Shown one piece after another: positions 1-10,705 of a stretch of 64,000 nucleotides of DNA. A program made the position numbers and the translations under genes. Source of the stretch: Kalmusia sp. IMI 367209 (Eukaryota; Ascomycota; Dothideomycetes; Pleosporales; Didymosphaeriaceae); NCBI GenBank assembly GCA_027946365.1, contig JAPEUQ010000004.1, positions 3,534,001 through 3,598,000 of the forward strand, read 5' to 3'. Position 1 is the first letter of the stretch. The number at the start of each line of letters is the position of its first letter. The notes under the pieces were generated by a model, which saw only the letters and a list, made by a program, of their open reading frames with translations, was not told the DNA's origin and did not search any database.

Positions 1-2120
1 GACGTGAGCAAGTTCTTTGCTATGCCTGAGGAAGGAGCTCCCTTCGTTCTTGCCATGTCGACATATTGTCTCGTGGCGAACGAACATCACGTCATGATTC
101 AGAGACTTGTGACAAAACTACGCCGACATCAACATCCTTAAGATCACGACACGCATTTTTCTCACTTCGTTCGCAAATGCGGAAGTCGCCGTGTGCCATA
201 TATGCGCTTAATCGCTGTGAAAGCGGTTGTGAAACACTTCCTCAAAGTGCTTCGGATGTGCTACCAATGCATTCTAAGTCAGGACCCCTGAGCAACAGGC
301 CATTGTACCTTGCATGAGAGGAGTCGATCCTTCTATTAGGTGACCATCGCCCTTGCCGTTCTGGCGACCAGGGTCCAAATCAGCATGCTGCGGCGAAGGC
401 ATTACAACCATCTTTGGTGGCTTTGCATCGTGATAAGTCCAGCATGGAGGATCACCTCAACTGTAGCCTGTCGAAGATTGACTATCCCTCGTGTTTGTAA
501 TATCTACTTGAGCAACCCATGAGTGTCCGTTTGCTCAGATGCTGGACCGCAAACACTAGTGGGAAGGTCGAAGGCACTACTCAGGGAACGATGGCGTGGC
601 GAAGCATCCACTCCTTACGACACCCCAGATCTTCACGTCATTGAACAGCTTGAATGCAGATTTGTGTTTAGTCCTCCAGAAGTTCCCTCAAAGAAAAGGA
701 ACAGATCGCGAACCTGGTCAAATCCGCAAATCTGAATCAGGGGAGTTTGCAACAGTTTCGACATTTTTTATCTACTGTACTGACTATTCAAGGTTGGTCA
801 TGTACAATCTTGAATAGCACGGTTTCTCTTTGAGTTTACATTGTCTTCACTGATCCTCCTCTGGACCTCTATAATACTAACAAGATCAGTCATTGGCTTG
901 GACTTCACGTCTCAAATATTCTGATGGGATCGACAAGTGGTAGGAGACTTGCCGTGGAGGCCTCTATGCGAGAGCATAGACGTGCTGTTGGTTCGAATCC
1001 AACTCCCATCTCGCTCGCACATAATCGTGAGCTTGTCCTACAACATCTCCAGGGGATCTTTGAGGCCGCTATATGGACCGGAGACGGTCAAATTTACGCA
1101 TCTTACAATTATGACGATACTCCCGAGGAGTAGGTGCACGCTTTTCCTATCTTCGGCTACGAGCAAAGATTTCTGTATTTCTTTAAGTCCATCTCCGGTC
1201 TGTCACACTACTTCTATCTTCCATTCGGTCAAATTAGTATCATCAACTCAGCACTCTATGCAAAGAGACATGACATCGCCACCGTATCTCAAAGCTCAAA
1301 GCATCACTTCACATATCTCCAATCTTCATCATCGACCACGTCCTTTTGCCTACCAAGCACGATGCCCACTAAACACATACGTATCTCGATCCACATCCGC
1401 CAAAACCAGTGTCACGCGCGATAGCCTCTAAGTAGCCTTTCTACTCATACCGTTCTAAAGCGAATGTTCGGTCTGGATGAGAGAATGCTTGCGAACTAGG
1501 CTGGTCACGGGAATCGACACACATATAGGATAAGGTTACCGTACGCGGTAGACACACACCCTCTCTAAAAAGTACGATGGCCCCGGCGCTTGCCTGCTTG
1601 TACATTGCATGTCCCTCTTGCATGTCGTATCTTCTTACGTTTGCTACTTTCGCATTCCCATCTAAGGCCTTAAGAGCTGGGCTCTGGGAATGCGAGGGGT
1701 GACGAAAATCAGGGGTTACTATTCTGCTGAGTAGGCGTGGGTGTGTGTTGCGTTTCGCGGGTGGTGCCGCGGAATGTGCCTGTGTGGAGCTCGCTTCATC
1801 GTGGGACGAGACGTATGTGGGCAGTGGGGAGGTTTTGTGGGAGATGTCGAAGTTTGCGACTATGAAGAGAGCTGCGGAGAAAGGAGAGAGGTGGTGAGAA
1901 TTGATGACCTTTCTATGAGGATGCCGAGATGTGTATCTACTGATCGCTTCCCTTTCTCCTGCCCTTCTAGCATCAGCGGTAGTGTGTGCCGCATTGATCC
2001 GAACTACGCTAATGAACCGCTTCGCAGGTCTTCCCCCCGACAAGATTATGAAGTTGTCCCTGGTATCCTTGCAGTCGTCCTCGATAGTATTCTGCGTCGC
2101 GACTGTCCCCACCACCAGAC
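1..2120. other. Gene-free stretch
   Basis: No open frame here shows a recognisable domain, a secretion signal or splice-joined exons; the frames on both strands are short and mutually overlapping. The only structure I can support is the tRNA-like element at 923-1010. The base composition looks mixed rather than strongly AT-rich. Confidence 0.5.
923..1010 (+). ncRNA. tRNA-like element, probably a tRNA-derived relic
   Basis: The 3' half is textbook tRNA. Seven bases at 923-929 pair perfectly with 1004-1010 as an acceptor stem. Positions 987-991 and 999-1003 form a perfect 5-bp T stem around the 7-nt loop TTCGAAT, giving a consensus internal B box. An A-box-like stretch begins at 930 (AAGTGG core). 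The middle does not fold canonically: there is a 7-bp hairpin at 963-980 with a GAGA loop, but no clear 5-bp anticodon stem with a 7-nt loop, and no good D stem. No T-run terminator follows. The 88-nt length and hairpin recall Ser/Leu tRNAs with a long variable arm. It may be a degenerate tRNA or the head of a SINE-like element. Confidence 0.45.
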
Positions 2121-2774
2121 TCAGAAATCATCCTCCTGTACCGTAGCGGTCTGACCATTGATTGGGTACTTCTTGTAGTATGGACGCGCGCACTTCAGCG
2201 TGTAGAACATCTTCGGAACCTTCTTGCTGCGATCATGACGACCTTCCACCATCCACGCCTCCTCACCGATGAATCGCCTGAACACGCTCTCGAGGTCCTC
2301 CAAATCTTGATCAGCCCACGACCAACAAGCAGTGTCGTCCAAGTGTTGCTTCCACTCTTTAAGCTTCGGGAAGCTTGCGATGGGAGTCCACTTCTGCCAT
2401 GTATACGAAAGGTACGTTTCGAGGGCGTCGACCTTGACAAAGAAGTCGGCGACGCCTGGAGCAGCGCTACCCTGCTTGAAGTCCTCCGCGTAGTCATCGA
2501 TCAGGCAGCTCAAGAGATTGTAGATCGTCCTGTCCTCGTTGCGAGAGGCTAGTCGCTTCAAGAGCTTTTCGACGTCGGGTGCGATACCCTTGGCCTTGAG
2601 CAAGAAGGTTTTGAAGCTCAAGTTCTTGGCCGAGGGCTTGTAGGTGTGGACGTCGGTGGGGATGGCTGCAAAGGCTCTGCGATCGCGGGCGCTCACGACG
2701 AATTGAAGCTTGCTGGGGCGCTGGGCCCTACGGCGATTGTCGACGCGCATTCGAGCGCGGCGTGAGGCGCTCAT
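2121..2774 (-). CDS. Uncharacterised 217-residue protein
   Basis: Single-exon frame, start ATG at 2774. I do not recognise a family. The first 20 residues are rich in Arg (MSASRRARMRVDNRRRAQRP), which could be a nuclear or nucleolar localisation signal. The rest looks globular and helical, rich in Lys, Asp, Glu and Trp, with a Trp-dense stretch around residues 120-160. There is no signal peptide or membrane segment. The frame is much longer and compositionally more protein-like than the surrounding spurious frames, which is the main support. It is isolated: no other gene lies within about 2.7 kb. The last residues are acidic (EDDF). Confidence 0.55.
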   Translation of the reverse strand: MSASRRARMRVDNRRRAQRPSKLQFVVSARDRRAFAAIPTDVHTYKPSAKNLSFKTFLLKAKGIAPDVEKLLKRLASRNEDRTIYNLLSCLIDDYAEDFKQGSAAPGVADFFVKVDALETYLSYTWQKWTPIASFPKLKEWKQHLDDTACWSWADQDLEDLESVFRRFIGEEAWMVEGRHDRSKKVPKMFYTLKCARPYYKKYPINGQTATVQEDDF

Positions 2775-5513
2775 CTCGCTATTGGCGAGTCAGTATCTAC
2801 CATGATAGTGGACGTGGGGTGTAGGGAGCTACTCACGGGCAGCTGCACCTGGAGTCGAGTGCCGAAGTTCAAAGCGGGTGGTGCAGAGGAAAGCAGCGGC
2901 AATGGCTCTTATATCGACGTTTTTAAGCCTGCGGAAGCGGAGGTGGCCGGTTACCGGCGGACGTACTTCAAGAGGCTGGAGGCAGCAAAAGTGTCGCTGG
3001 TGAATGGTTCGGTCTCCCTTCAAGGAGTCAGCTATGCTGCACACAGAGTACAGAGATCTATTGCAGATCTACATACTGAGCGTCAAACCTTTATGCAAGA
3101 ATCAATCGCCCAAAGAGACTGGGTGGTGGCGGGGTTGAGGCACGCACGTCAAGCAAAGTAAACATGTCCAGCAGCTCCCAAGCACAGACGCAGCTCCAGC
3201 AACCACCCAAAAGCACAAAAAAAGATACCGCCCCGCCTCTGCCACTCTGTGGGATCGAACTCACGCAAAAATGTAAAAGGGCAAAAGGATGAGTTCGGCT
3301 AAGCCTACATCTCACCCTGGTCCTAGAGAACTAGTTAGTAAAGTTCTCATATGTTATGTTGCGGAGCGGATCTGCTGGGTTAGTCGCCAATTATTTACAA
3401 ACTAACTAAGTTCGCCAGGAGGGCCAGGATAGGTGGGAAGCGCGCCCAATTTCATTCTATCCTGATGGTGAAAGTCTGCCGAATTAATTGGATTATATAG
3501 GCATACAAAGAGCTGGAGATATGGTTGTGCGGCCAGTGAGTGAGGAGTTGGCGTAGCGAGCCGTTGCTAGGTGACTGCGTACTTTCACGCAGCTGTGAGA
3601 GCGGAGCGCAGGTTACTCCAGTTTTGGAAGGCTGCTCGCCGAGCGTATGCGGGTTGCAAAGTACCACCAAGATTTGCACCTTGAGTGCATAGAGAGGGCT
3701 ACTATTTGCGGACTGACGTCGACCAATATGGGATGCCAGGAGCGATCAAATGCGTCTTTCGGGCCCTACAATCCTCCTGTGAAGGCTGCTCAATGGGATT
3801 CAGTCCCCAAACTCCACTCTGTCTCAGGAGTGCAGATGTCATTAGAGTCTCAATGACCATTAAGAAGCTCTCTATGGATTACGGTCGGGATCTGCAAGTG
3901 TAGGCAAGCGATTGGCACTGCGCATGAGCATTAGCAGCGTCCGCGAGCTGTTATTTGCCGATCTCAGCTTCACAGATATCCTCTAGCACCGACAAAGTCA
4001 GTTCAGGGACAGCAGCACAGTCTCAACTATGTTCGGAGCGCAACTCGATGCCCACTGGAACTTGCACCGCCTTGGTACGCTACTTGCCCAACCAGCCTTT
4101 TATGTACGATCTCTTGCCTTGTCGGCTAACGATACCATTTGCCGTTTGAGACTAAAGAACTTCTACCTGTTCTCCGCGATCTGTGCCTAGAGGTCTTTCA
4201 AGATCGAAGCTGTTCCTCCAACAAACATGTTCAGTAGCTATAGCTCGATCATGCATATTTTGCCAAACCGGCGTGCTTGAGCTACCACGGCATCTGTCCT
4301 TTGAGCAACTCCAAATACTGGAACAAGTAAAGCAAGACTGAAGCTCGGTTTTGAGTGTGCAGAGTTGTACACATCTCCTTCACGAGATTATCATGAGCGT
4401 GTTATGGATAGATGGCTCATGTGCAGACACTTGCAGCATGAGACAGTTGATGAACACAATCGAACCGCAGGCTTGTAATTGCAAGCTTCAGCATCGCAAG
4501 CCTTTCAATATTCATGCCATGAAAAGAGGGCTTTTAACGGCCAAAATAAGATTGATAACATATGGACAGGCAATACCCAGATAGTAGCAGCTCATGTTTG
4601 GTGTCTGCTATGGAGGAAACCCCTCAAAGCTGAATCATCCGCAAGCCATGGTATGAGCGACGGCGCCGGGCTCCTCAATATTAAGGTGGAATGACCATCA
4701 AAGCTAGTATCCTATATCCTTCGCTTTGCCACTAATTATATAATCGCGATCGGCGGTCGGGTCGTTCGAAATGGCGCGGTTGGTACGGTTCGACGGCGGT
4801 ATCAGCAAGGCGGCTTCGGCTCCGCGGATCTGCATGCCAGTCAGAGGTCGACCCAAGTCTTGTCCCACTACCTCCAAGTTACTTATCTTCCTGAATTTCC
4901 TAGCGCTTCTTACTGCCTCTCTTGCCACGGTTCGTGCCAGACTTTGCTTGTTCCCCCTGCAAACCTAATGTCTCTGGTCTTTTCGATCGATATTCATTCG
5001 CGTTGCTAGCCTCAGCATAGGGTCCTGCTCTTCCCCGTTATGAAATGCCCAGAGAGTGAGTAGGTGAGCGCTAGGATCTTACGTGGCCCGGAGACATGGT
5101 ACGAGACAGTCTTCCGACGGGGCTGGTTCTTATAGGGAGGTAGGCTTGGAAACAACGAGCTTTTCCACAGGAGAGCGCGAGGAGAGACGCTTGAATGATT
5201 CGCTATCACCCGCTTCGGCCATTGTTCCTATTGGTGCCCACCACACCTGCGTTCCGCCGGGCTGTATGCGATCTTCGCGGTATTTCTCATACTCTTGGAC
5301 TAGCGGCCAGTCAGGCCCAAATTGAATCCCGGTCGGATCGAAAACGTAGGATGCCTTGGGCGTAGTAATAACGAATACGTAGTGTTCAGAATTCCAGAAC
5401 GGAGAAGTCGCGAACCGCAGCTCTTGAATGGTGACGAGGGGCCGCGATGGCCTCGAGCTTAGCTCTACAACTATACGTTAGCCACTACCTACTCACGTAC
5501 TGGAGCTCCGCAA
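2775..5513. other. Gene-free stretch
   Basis: No supportable gene is visible on either strand; the available frames are under 120 codons with random-looking composition. The only structured element is the tRNA 3'-half-like sequence on the minus strand at 3241-3264, followed by a run of seven T on that strand (A7 on the plus strand at 3217-3223). Confidence 0.45.
3241..3264 (-). ncRNA. tRNA 3'-half-like fragment with T-run
   Basis: Read on the minus strand, this shows a T-arm (GTGAG, loop TTCGATC, CCCAC, one mismatch) followed by GAGTGGC, a plausible 3' acceptor strand. A run of seven T follows about 18 nt downstream, as expected of an RNA polymerase III terminator. I could not find the matching 5' acceptor strand or an anticodon arm upstream, so this is most likely a truncated tRNA. 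Confidence 0.25.
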
Positions 5514-5885
5514 TCACTTGCCTTTACATAAGAGCTTCATCTGTTGATTGAGGTCAACAAGGGAGACTGCGCACATCGACTCGACTATCCCGCCCATCAA
5601 CACTCGCCGGTCGGACTCCGTCTTCGCAGACTTGTACTGCTTCCACCACTCCCTCTCTCGTGCGATCTTAGGGTACCATTCCTCAATGACCCACAAACAC
5701 TTGTCAAAGAGGTCGGCTTGGAGGCCTGGGCCCTCAATGTTGCATGCAGGACAGAAGCCATCTTCACCCGGGTTCCTGCCCAGTATCAATTTGTCCTGGT
5801 GACAGATCTTGCAGCGAGGGCCTGAGGAAGAGGTCATGGGTCGTGGTGTTTTGATTGACGTGATATCGATTTGTTGACTGAGCAT
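5514..5885 (-). CDS. Small putative zinc-ribbon protein, 123 aa
   Basis: Single-exon frame with ATG at 5885; a second in-frame ATG at residue 17 is an equally good start and would give 107 residues. Two CxxC knuckles (CKIC and CPAC, about 15 residues apart) suggest a small zinc ribbon in the N-terminal third. The remainder is a predicted helical segment rich in Trp, Glu and Lys (EEWYPK, REREWWKQY). No signal peptide is seen. I do not recognise the family and cannot assign a function; nucleic-acid or protein binding through the zinc knuckle would be a guess. It lies alone at the edge of the gene desert. Confidence 0.45.
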   Translation of the reverse strand: MLSQQIDITSIKTPRPMTSSSGPRCKICHQDKLILGRNPGEDGFCPACNIEGPGLQADLFDKCLWVIEEWYPKIAREREWWKQYKSAKTESDRRVLMGGIVESMCAVSLVDLNQQMKLLCKGK

Positions 5886-8800
5886 CGGGTTGTGGGGCTT
5901 GCTCCCTGCATCGTGAGTAATTCAACTTTTCTGTCTCTACCTATGCCAAGACTTCTCGGTCCGTAATACAGAATCAATGCTCTGACCGTTCATAGATCAG
6001 GAAATCACAAGACTATCAAATCTTCAATAAAGTCTCGCTGCAGCTGAAAGTCATGAGTCCAGTGCTAAAATGATCAACGAGGCGGTTAAGCTTTCATATG
6101 CACAACAACATAGTCGAGGAGCACAAATTTGGAGACTAAACATGAGAACTCTAGGATATTTCGAGACAAGGCAATTCATTTCATGGCAAGTCTGCCTCGA
6201 CCAAGTAATTGAGTGTTAAAACGAACGCGGGTTCCAGTGCGCTCGACTGTACGAACCATGCATTCAAGAAGCTACGGCTCCAAAGGTGCGCTGAGCGCCT
6301 CCTAGCCTTGATTTAACCATAGTACTTGTAGTTCCAATTATCGCTCAGTACATATCCTCATACGTCAGGTGTGCAGACAAAGCGGTCGATTCGCAGTAAC
6401 GTGGGCGAGCCAAACCTCACATGAAGCGCAGTCCACCGGATGGGAGCGTGCGAACGACTGTGTGTGGCGCAACGTATCGGATCGAATTAATACAAGAATA
6501 GGCGGCGGCAAGGACGTCGACGAATGCGGGGTCTAGATATGGAAACGTTAGCAGCGGTTTATTGAGTAGCACGTTGGCTTGTCCCGTAAGTACACCGCTC
6601 AAATGGTCATTTGTGGTACTTCTGTACCGGATCAATCGATTCAAGCCTTACGTCATTAAACCGTCTCTTTTATTGTTTGCCTCATCATGTGGAGAGAAGG
6701 ACGAAATTGAAAGACTTACATGATTTTTGAAAGCAGAGCCAACCATGACATTCGACGGAGAGCACTTCTGTTCACGTGCGCCGAATACGTCTGGATAGTC
6801 TGGTCAGCATTTGTAAGATCATAAAATGGAGCTGCTGGTGACAAGGTGCTTGACTCAGAGAAATTGTGTTCTTTGGTGTGTAAGTCCAAGAACACGAGCG
6901 ATTTGATCACGGAACCCAGCCTTGTGAGCGGTGTTTCTCAGATAGCTCTCTTTGAAGTTGATCATCCTTGCAATAATATGCTTTATATGGTAGAAACGTA
7001 CTCACAAGAAATCCTTCAATCTGAAATCCCATTACCGACTCATCTCGTTAGCGGATGACCTCGTTATGAATATACGAAAGCTGAGAGTCTAGATCAGAAA
7101 AACGTCATTGATGATACTCAGCTTCTATGACCATCCGAGCAACTACTAGCTATCGAACCTATCGAAGCAAGTATCAGAGAAGGTCTTTGTCATGATGTAT
7201 TCGTTGCTTTTCCGGTCCATATGAATGTACGCGCAAGAGTGTAAGAGCTCACTCACTAGGCGTGCGCCCAAGCATGAGCATGAAGCCATCTGCACAAGTC
7301 CGTCGGAAGCGAATCGTAGGGGGGAAGTATGACTGGTCATATAATCGAAACTTTGTAAGCTTGGTATCGTCGAAGGTTATGGGTAGACTTGTAGTTGAGA
7401 GTTCAATAACCGTGTGGGCTTTCAGCGAGTCGCTGTGGGAGCTTAAGGGTCTGTTCGGTCTTGTCAGTGACAGTCCATGGTATCTAAAAATACGCTATAA
7501 CGTTTTCAGGCGCTCAGTACTAGTCAGTGAATTTCTAGGGAGGAAGGGGAGGGGAGATTTGCTTGTATACGGCATTGTTATTGGAAACCCAAGTCACCGA
7601 AGTAGGCTGGGTATCCTGCAACAGCCACAAGCTTCATCCTTGCGCCAGTAATGTACTAAAAGGGGCAAAACAGCTTACAAAAGGGGCGACGCCACAACTG
7701 GGTTCCTTCAGGCAATGAACGAACATAGCTTGGCAGATCGCTTCCTGGGGGTGCCGGACTCGGAGCATCCTTTGATCCATCGCGGCCAAAGGTTACCATC
7801 TACGGTGTAGTTACTGAGAGAGGGTAGTATGAAGCGTGAGCTGCAGCAGTTTGTCGGCATGGGTCATGAAAGGATTGTCGATAATATTTGTGCTTGAGCA
7901 AGCGAGGGTGAACGAGATCTCTGCGCCCGCTGTTCGTCCTGGAGAAGTCAGCCAGGTATATCTAATAAAGCGACGAGAATCTTACCAAAGAGGCTGACCT
8001 CGCATCGAGAGCTTCGTTGCCAATGACGTCGGGTGGCTCGTGGGTCCCAGGTTGCACAGGACAGCAACCAGCTGACTAGGAAAGTGTGGAGCTCATGCTT
8101 GAGACACTGTGACCATCGGAATTAATACTATATAGACAAAGTTAGGGTACGTGCCGTTCTGTGGGCGAAATATCGCGTGATGGGACTTTTTGGTGGGGCA
8201 GAGGGCAAATGAACTTTGTGCGTTTGCCAGAGGCCAGGCTTGGCGGGGCCCGGAGTACCACTCACTGCCACGATTTGGCACGTTGGGTAGCGGAACCACA
8301 AAATTAGAAGGAGAGTATTCATATCCAGGTTCTTTGAGATATATTCATCGAACTTTATGACCTTGGGATTGATTTTCTGCCACTGCCATTCAGGCGCCAT
8401 CGTCCAGGTTACACGAAGTTCCTTTCAATAAATTCCGTATCGTCACAGCTCGCGCAGCTGATAGACAACTTGATTTGATATCGGTACCTTCAACATCAAC
8501 AGAACGAAGATGACACCCCCAGACACGCCAACCAATGCCGGATAAGTTCCATGACTACCACCTTTCTCAATGCCACGATGCTGACTTCGAAAGCTGAGCA
8601 GATTCTACCCACCCATGCTCGCTTCCGTACCACGCATACGCCGCTGATCTTGAACGCTTCTGCAGCACTTGTCCGTCCAGCAAGGCTCGCATGGTCGACT
8701 TTGACACAACATACAACGCGCCCTGGGGCTGGGCTGAGGCAATCCGCATACCGCATACCGCATCTCAAATCCATTGGGAGGTAATCGCGGGTACAAAAGC

Positions 8801-10662
8801 CTTGCTCTGGGGGAATGGAATAGGCATGCGCAATGGTTTTATTGGGCTTCTACGCGAGCGTTGATCCATGGTCATGGCTGGAAGGGTCAATTCTGCATAA
8901 GAGAGTCAAATAATCTCTAGCTGCATAATTCTGTATATAATAATGCATGTTTCCAGCTGCTCTTGCTCATCCGTTATTGTTCTTCTTATCACGTTCTCCA
9001 TATCCAGGCCGGTATCATTGCAAGTAGTACTGTAGGCTTCAGGGCCCACATCTATTCATTTCCTACTACTCGGCTTCGGAAGTTCATAGCGGCAGTACCG
9101 ATATCAAATGCGGCGGCAGCTACTCAAAGGCAAGAAGTGTTCATTCGGATAGTAGATTGCAGAGGTAGATGCTCGCCACAGGTTGCAGCTCGAGACATAG
9201 TCCTTGGCCGGAGACTGAAGGCGGCGCCTTTATGGATGCTAATGGGCGTTGGGTGCGAGTATCAGGGCTCAAGCATGGACGATTACTTTGAAGATTGGCA
9301 CGGAGACAAGTAGAGATGCGCAAAGACGTGTGGAAATTGCGAAGAAGCGCTGAAATATCCCACCGGTGATGAAATGGAGTCGGAGCAGAGTTGGAGATGA
9401 CACTGACGAGTACGACTACCTGTTACATATCAATTACCATTTTCATCTCACCATGTGAGCTTTGTGAGAGCTGGGCTTGAAGTAGTGTTCGTGTAGCTAG
9501 AAATACGCCTGTCCGCGCTAGGAGTCTGTCTGTTTACAGGTTACGCTGCACATCTTATCCATAGCTGCTCGCAGCAGTACACGCGCGTCCTGGTGTGATC
9601 GACCTGGACGACATGACGAAGGTGAGCTCACAGATTCATACAGCGCTGCCCACCGGGGCCACAATTGCGCTCTCCCCCCTACAACGGCTGCAACAAGACT
9701 CGCGCGGAAAGCTATACGGACGGTGATAGTACTCTATTTAGGTAGCTTCGATACATTAGATGGAGCTCACAGCAGCAGGGGACAAGAAGCAGGGCACAGC
9801 ACAGGGAGATAAGGCGACAAAGCAAGCAACTCTTACGTAGAGGATCTTCTTCCTCGAGTAACCGGCACAGCCAGAAAACTCAATGAAAAAGAAAAATGGT
9901 CGCGTCAGCCAGAGGTAGTGCAGATACTGGCGACACTGTGTGCTCAGCTATGAGCAAGCTCAGGGAGCTGGAGACAGGTTTCAAAAATACCTCATGCTGT
10001 TACAGCACAAGAAAGAAAGGACCGGTCTGCAGAGGTCAGACCGCCACCAACAGGCGCAATCCTGGAGGGAAAAAGAAGAAGAGGTGTCGGGGCTGGGGAG
10101 AGCGGTATTTATACTGAAGGGGGAGTGCGCTAGTGTCGCGCTAGTGCAGCACGGTCGGTGTTTACCTAACAACAGCACGCGACCCAGCTTCACCGGGGGG
10201 ATGATGAGGCTCTAGGTGATTCTATGGTCTCTTATGGAAGCTGTACGGCACTGTAGGCGAGTGAAAGTGATATTGAAACAGATTCCTGGTCGACGATTCT
10301 TGAGTACAGTTATAGCTTACTTGGAGATCAAGACACTGACGGCGTAAGAGAGCAATCAATGCAGTCCTCATACAATCCAACTATCTTACAATTATGCGGC
10401 TACAGATGCGTACATTGGAGTTAGGATACAGTCAATTCAGATGCTTCTCTCAGACGAATCAATACCCTACTCTCTTGGTCATACACTGCCTATCTACTTG
10501 CTCTATACCTATTGATCGTCCTTTGACGAAGAGCAACTCAATTCACTCGAGGTCTTTTCAACCCCTTCCACAGGGCCCTTTGGCCTACGGATCACCGACG
10601 GGAAGGCCAGTAGCTGCTCATGTGACTTTTAGCGTCTTGGCTCGCTAGCGCGCCTCCTGAAG

Positions 10663-10705
10663 TATATAAAGCTCTCTCTCCTCTCTACCTTTCTTCTCCC
10701 TATAC
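10663..10705 (+). promoter_or_regulatory. TATA-box-like site followed by CT-rich tract
   Basis: TATATAAA at 10663-10670 is followed directly by a pyrimidine-rich stretch (CTCTCTCTCCTCTCT...) of about 35 nt, a layout seen in core promoters of highly expressed filamentous-fungal genes. No convincing coding region follows within 1 kb. It could be the promoter of a non-coding or decayed gene, or chance. Confidence 0.2.

Noticed and set aside
1441..2115. Minus-strand frame of 224 codons
   Set aside because: It has random-looking composition, no domain or splice support, and overlaps several equally long frames.
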